A DNA stretch of 35,841 nucleotides from positions 1 through 35,841 of the forward strand of contig NZ_CAJYES010000145.1 of assembly GCF_913773995.1 (NCBI RefSeq). Direction: 5' to 3'. Under the pieces are notes generated by a model, which saw nothing but the letters and a program-made list of their open reading frames with translations, ran no database searches and was not told where the DNA came from. This stretch comes from an uncultured Pseudacidovorax sp. (GTDB lineage: Bacteria; Pseudomonadota; Gammaproteobacteria; Burkholderiales; Burkholderiaceae_C). Positions 32,433 to 35,841 of this stretch are shown here, piece by piece. A program made the translations under genes and the position numbers. How positions within the stretch are numbered: position 1 is the stretch's first letter; each line of letters opens with the position of its first letter.

Positions 32433-33239
32433 ATGTCCGACATCCTCAACAAGATCGTGGCCGTCAAGCACGAGGAAGTGGCCGCCGCCCGCAAGCGCGT
32501 GCCGCTGGAAGCCATCCGCGCCGATGCCGAAGGCCGCGTGCTCACGCGTGACTTCGTGGGCGCGTTGCGCCGCCGCATCGCCGCCGGCCAGGCTGGCGTG
32601 ATTGCCGAGATCAAGAAGGCCAGCCCGAGCAAGGGCGTGATCCGCGAGGGCGAGTTCATTCCCGCCGACCTGGCCCAGAGCTATGCCATGGGTGACGGCG
32701 AGATGGCGGCCGCCTGCCTGTCGGTGCTGACCGACCGCCAGTTCTTCCAGGGCAGCGCCGACTACCTGCGCCAGGCGCGGGCCTCCTGCGACCTGCCGGT
32801 GCTGCGCAAGGATTTCATGGTCGACGCCTGGCAGATCTACGAGTCGCGCTCGATGGGGGCCGACTGCGTGCTGCTGATCGCCGCCTGCCTGGACGATGCG
32901 CAGATGCGCGACTTCGAGGCCATCGCCCTGGGCCTGGACATGGCGGTGCTGGTCGAGGTGCACGATGCGGCCGAGATGGAGCGCGCCCTGAAGCTGCGCA
33001 CGCCGCTTGTCGGTGTCAACAACCGCAACCTGCGCAGCTTCGAGGTGTCGATCCAGACCACGCTGGACCTGAAGGCCATGGTGCCGGCGGAGCGCCTGCT
33101 GGTCACCGAATCGGGCATCGCCACGCGCGAGGGCGTGCAGCAGTTGCGAGAAGGCGGCGTGAACGCCTTCCTGGTCGGCGAACGCTTCATGCGCGCGCCG
33201 GAGCCGGGCGAGGCGCTGGCCGAACTGTTCGCGCAGTGA
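32433..33239 (+). CDS. trpC: Indole-3-glycerol phosphate synthase
   Basis: The 268-residue TIM-barrel enzyme forms indole-3-glycerol phosphate from carboxyphenylamino-deoxyribulose phosphate. Signature motifs are all present: [45 protein letters not shown], and [12 protein letters not shown]. It is a single-function TrpC without a fused TrpF. It follows trpD by 26 bp. trpF, trpB and trpA are not in the window. Confidence 0.97.
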   Translation: MSDILNKIVAVKHEEVAAARKRVPLEAIRADAEGRVLTRDFVGALRRRIAAGQAGVIAEIKKASPSKGVIREGEFIPADLAQSYAMGDGEMAAACLSVLTDRQFFQGSADYLRQARASCDLPVLRKDFMVDAWQIYESRSMGADCVLLIAACLDDAQMRDFEAIALGLDMAVLVEVHDAAEMERALKLRTPLVGVNNRNLRSFEVSIQTTLDLKAMVPAERLLVTESGIATREGVQQLREGGVNAFLVGERFMRAPEPGEALAELFAQ

Positions 33240-33250
33240 GCGGGGCGGCG

Positions 33251-34000
33251 ATGACCCAGACGGGCGCAGCCACCCAACTGCAATCCGCCGATCCGGCCGA
33301 CTGGGCCGTGGCCGAAGGCTGGAGACCGCTGGTCGACCGCTTCTTCGCGAGCGACAAAGGACGGGGCCTGCTCGGCTTCCTGCAGCAGCGGCTCGACGCA
33401 GGCGCGGTGATCTTTCCGCCCCGGCCGCTGCGCGCGCTGGAGCTTACGCCGCCGGAGGCGGTGCGCGTGGTCATCCTGGGCCAGGACCCTTACCACGGCC
33501 GCGGCCAGGCGGAGGGGCTCGCCTTCTCGGTGGCGCCGGGCGTGCGCCTGCCGCCTTCGCTGCGCAACATCTTCCAGGAGCTTGAGCGCGATCTGGGTAC
33601 GCCGCCGCCCAAGTTTCCGAATCCTGGCGGCAGCCTCGTGCGCTGGGCGGAGCAGGGCGTGCTGCTCCTCAACACCTGCCTCACGGTGGAGGAAGGTCAG
33701 CCCGCCAGCCACGCGGGTCGTGGCTGGGAAGTGCTGACCGATGCGGTGATCCGCCATGTGGCCGAGGGCGAGCGGCCGGTGGTGTTCATGCTGTGGGGAT
33801 CGCATGCCCAGAGCAAGCGCAGCTTCATCGACGGGCGACGGCACAAGCTGCTGATGGCCAACCATCCTTCGCCTCTGTCTGCGCTGCGGCCGCCGGTGCC
33901 GTTCATTGGCTGCGGGCATTTCGGCCAGGCACGGGCATGGCGCGATGCGCAACGCGCGACGGCGCCCGCGGAAGGCGCGGCGCCGGATCGAGACGGCTGA
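33251..34000 (+). CDS. ung: Uracil-DNA glycosylase
   Basis: This family 1 uracil-DNA glycosylase (249 residues from this start) removes uracil from DNA. The water-activating loop GQDPYHG is at 77-83 with Asp79; LLLNTCLTVEEGQPASHAG and the later HPSPLS, with its catalytic His, follow. The ATG at 33251 has GCGGGG nearby; an in-frame GTG at 33236, overlapping the trpC stop, is an alternative adding 5 residues. It is likely read from the trp operon and converges on the patatin gene with 3 bp between stops. Confidence 0.95.
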   Translation: MTQTGAATQLQSADPADWAVAEGWRPLVDRFFASDKGRGLLGFLQQRLDAGAVIFPPRPLRALELTPPEAVRVVILGQDPYHGRGQAEGLAFSVAPGVRLPPSLRNIFQELERDLGTPPPKFPNPGGSLVRWAEQGVLLLNTCLTVEEGQPASHAGRGWEVLTDAVIRHVAEGERPVVFMLWGSHAQSKRSFIDGRRHKLLMANHPSPLSALRPPVPFIGCGHFGQARAWRDAQRATAPAEGAAPDRDG

Positions 34001-34003
34001 GCG

Positions 34004-35122
34004 TCAGGCGGTGCGCCGCCTTGGCGCCGGATCGGCCACGGGCCCGGTCGGCAAGGGCGCCCCAGCCACGTAATCGGCCTGGATGTCGATGGTGGTGCGG
34101 CGGCCCACGTCCTCGAAGTGCTGGTCCAGCCAGTCCACGGCTGCGCGCCGGCCGCGCTCGAAGAGCTGCTCGATCATGGCGATATCGGTGGAGAGCTTGG
34201 TCGAGGAGGGCAGCGGGTCGTCCAGGGCGCTGTCGATGTCGATGCGGTGCAGCCGCAGCTGGCGAAATTGCCGGCCCTCCTGCAGGCGGCCGTCGGCCAG
34301 CAACTGCTGCATGAAGTCGATGCTGCGCATCTGCGCGATCAGGCTCGCGTTGAATGCCAGTTCGTCCACCCGCTGGGCGATGTCGTGCGGCGTGCGTGGC
34401 GTCTCGGCCCGGCGCAGGGGGTTGAGCTGGACGAGCACGATGTCGGCGCTGTCGCAGTTCTCGATCAGTGGCAGCAGGGCGGGATTGGCCGAGTAGCCGC
34501 CGTCCCAGTAAGGCTCGCCGTCGATCTCCACCGCCTGGAACATGGTCGGCAGGCAGGCTGAGGCCATCACGGCCGAGAGGGTCAGCCCTTGGCCGTGGAA
34601 GATCTGCGCGCGGCCGGTGCGCACCTGGGTGGCGGAAACGTAGACGCGCGGGCTGTCGAGCGTGGCCAGGGCGTCGAAGTCGATTTCCTGGTCCAGCAGC
34701 GTGCGCAGCGGGTTGATGCCGAGGGGGTTGAACTGGTACGGCGAGGCCCATGGGTCCGTGGTCAGTGGCGACAGGCCCGGGGCTTGGCCGAAGAGCATGC
34801 GCATGAACTGCGAGGCCAGGGCGCCAGGCGCACCTGCGCCAGCCACCCGACGCCAGACGCGCTCGAGCGTCTGGCGCGCCAGGTCACGCGCAGCCGTCCT
34901 GCCCGGGTCGGCCGCATCGCCGGCCTTTGCGAACCCGTGTGCCAGGGCCACGGCATTGACCGCCCCAGCGCTGGCGCCGCTGATGCCGTCGATGCCGAGG
35001 CGGCCATCTTCAAGCAGTGCATCCAGCACGCCCCACGTGAAGGCCCCGTGCGAGCCGCCGCCCTGCAGCGCAAGATTGACTTTGGGCCGGCGGGAAGCAA
35101 GAGGAAGGGTGGTGGCACTCAT
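34004..35122 (-). CDS. Patatin-like phospholipase
   Basis: The 372-residue lipid hydrolase uses a Ser-Asp dyad. The oxyanion motif GGGSHG is at 21-26, the nucleophile Ser51 lies in GASAG (49-53), and the partner Asp207 lies in DGGYSANP. There is no signal peptide, so the enzyme is probably cytoplasmic or surface-associated on the inner side. As I recall, RssA/YlbK-like patatins are similar in length, though the substrate cannot be read. It is not near the T6SS genes and has no T6SS-specific features, so an effector role is not suggested. Confidence 0.9.
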   Translation of the reverse strand: MSATTLPLASRRPKVNLALQGGGSHGAFTWGVLDALLEDGRLGIDGISGASAGAVNAVALAHGFAKAGDAADPGRTAARDLARQTLERVWRRVAGAGAPGALASQFMRMLFGQAPGLSPLTTDPWASPYQFNPLGINPLRTLLDQEIDFDALATLDSPRVYVSATQVRTGRAQIFHGQGLTLSAVMASACLPTMFQAVEIDGEPYWDGGYSANPALLPLIENCDSADIVLVQLNPLRRAETPRTPHDIAQRVDELAFNASLIAQMRSIDFMQQLLADGRLQEGRQFRQLRLHRIDIDSALDDPLPSSTKLSTDIAMIEQLFERGRRAAVDWLDQHFEDVGRRTTIDIQADYVAGAPLPTGPVADPAPRRRTA

Positions 35123-35242
35123 CCGGCAATTGTGCAGTGCAGCAAAAACCCTGGCAGTGGCATTCGTCCGCCTCTGCTGTCATCCCATGCGCCGTGGATG
35201 CAAAAAATTTTCTGACTCGCACTCGCCAGCCATCGTGGATGG

Positions 35243-35251
35243 TGCTATAGT
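35243..35251 (+). promoter_or_regulatory. Extended -10 promoter of the tRNA cluster
   Basis: TGCTATAGT is an extended -10 (TGn followed by TATAGT, 5/6 to consensus), ending 12 bp before the tRNA-Tyr gene. No recognisable -35 box is at the right spacing, which the extended -10 could compensate. It probably drives the tRNA genes and may contribute to tuf. Confidence 0.55.
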
Positions 35252-35263
35252 CTGTGGTTCGCC

Positions 35264-35349
35264 GGAGAGGTGGCCGAGTGGTTAATGGCAGCAGACTGTA
35301 AATCTGCCGGTTTATACCTACGCTGGTTCGAATCCAGCCCTCTCCACCA
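35264..35349 (+). tRNA. tRNA-Tyr (GUA)
   Basis: The acceptor stem GGAGAGG pairs with CCTCTCC at 35339-35345, followed by an A and an encoded CCA. The anticodon GTA is at 35298-35300 within a stem GCAGA/TCTGC. A long variable arm is present, as expected for tRNA-Tyr. First gene of the tRNA cluster before tuf. Confidence 0.97.
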
Positions 35350-35422
35350 GCGAATGATGAAAGTTGCCGAGCGATTTTCGTGCGAGGCCCTGATGTCGAT
35401 GTCGGCATCGAAGTGTCACGAT

Positions 35423-35496
35423 GCGGGAGTAGTTCAATGGTAGAACCCCAGCCTTCCAAGCTGATGACGCGGGTTCGATTCCCGTCTCCCGCTCCA
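35423..35496 (+). tRNA. tRNA-Gly (UCC)
   Basis: The acceptor GCGGGAG pairs with CTCCCGC near the 3' end, followed by T and an encoded CCA. The anticodon TCC is at 35455-35457 in a CTTCCAA loop. The T arm contains GGTTCGATTCC. Second tRNA of the cluster, 73 bp after tRNA-Tyr. Confidence 0.97.
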
Positions 35497-35534
35497 CGCG
35501 GTTTCATCAAACGTTGAGCGACGGTTTTCTAGTT

Positions 35535-35609
<75 letters not shown>

Positions 35610-35687
35610 ACGATTGCAGGGATGGTGCGGCAGCCGGCTGCACAAGTCCATGTACATGTGGTCTAAGTTGTATTCGGAGTCCAGACA

Positions 35688-35841
35688 ATGGCAAAAGGCA
35701 AGTTTGAACGCACCAAGCCGCACGTGAACGTGGGCACCATCGGTCACGTGGACCATGGCAAGACGACGCTGACGGCGGCCATCGCCACGGTGCTGTCGGC
35801 CAAGTTCGGCGGCGAAGCCAAGAAGTACGACGAAATCGACG
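35688..35841 (+). CDS. tuf: Elongation factor Tu (3' partial)
   Basis: The first 51 residues are present before the window ends. [20 protein letters not shown] and the P-loop GHVDHGKT are diagnostic of EF-Tu, which brings aminoacyl-tRNA to the ribosome. GGAG lies about nine bases before the ATG. The tRNA cluster upstream is the usual Burkholderiales arrangement, where tRNA genes and tuf share a transcript. Confidence 0.97.

Noticed and set aside
34004-35122. Patatin-like protein as a T6SS phospholipase effector
   Set aside because: It is about 8 kb from the nearest T6SS-region gene, next to ung and tRNA genes, and shows no VgrG, PAAR or adaptor link.

Overview
The window is a high-GC chromosomal segment of a betaproteobacterium, most likely Burkholderiales and probably Comamonadaceae. 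This rests on recalled gene order, not on a database search: argA beside hrpA, a gph-trpE-trpG-trpD-trpC cluster, a tRNA-Tyr/tRNA-Gly/tRNA-Thr/tuf run, and dispersed CTTCGACAAGCTCAGCCC-type inverted repeats.

Layout. (1) 1-1921: the end of azlC, azlD, a REP-like repeat, and a short-chain dehydrogenase. (2) 1996-4121, minus strand: a ribbon-helix-helix/PIN-domain pair resembling VapBC, then argA, which is separated from the dehydrogenase by a bidirectional terminator. (3) 4221-7034: one open frame that starts as the DEAH-box RNA helicase HrpA and ends as the C-terminal ATPase domain of the type VI secretion (T6SS) unfoldase ClpV/TssH. The two halves meet at a GC-rich palindromic repeat. (4) 7059-19417: a rightward T6SS accessory block with a 143-residue unknown protein, a TPR-methyltransferase, a VgrG with a C-terminal extension, DUF2169 plus pentapeptide repeats, a second pentapeptide protein, DUF3540, a PAAR-like DUF4150 protein, an FHA protein and a PP2C phosphatase. 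(5) 19538-25526: T6SS structural genes, with tssA-tssB-tssC-hcp leftward, tssJ rightward from a shared divergent promoter region, and tssL plus a very short TssM-like gene leftward. (6) 25771-33239+: an orphan LuxR-type response regulator, gph, a trp leader peptide, trpE, trpG, ltaE, a LysE exporter, trpD, trpC and ung. (7) 34004-35841: a patatin-like phospholipase, three tRNA genes and the start of tuf.

How the genes work together. The T6SS genes encode the sheath (TssB/C), inner tube (Hcp), spike (VgrG, PAAR-like tip), cap protein (TssA), outer-membrane lipoprotein (TssJ), part of the inner-membrane complex (TssL and a truncated TssM relative), post-translational control parts (FHA, PP2C) and a set of probable effector-loading proteins. 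The baseplate genes tssE, tssF, tssG and tssK, a full-length tssM, and the N-terminal half of clpV are absent. These are the parts one would expect upstream of clpV, so the hrpA-clpV joint looks like a rearrangement or a mis-join at the repeat, and the rest of the T6SS should lie elsewhere. The trp genes convert chorismate towards indole-glycerol phosphate and appear to be controlled through a leader peptide with a Trp-Pro-Trp motif.
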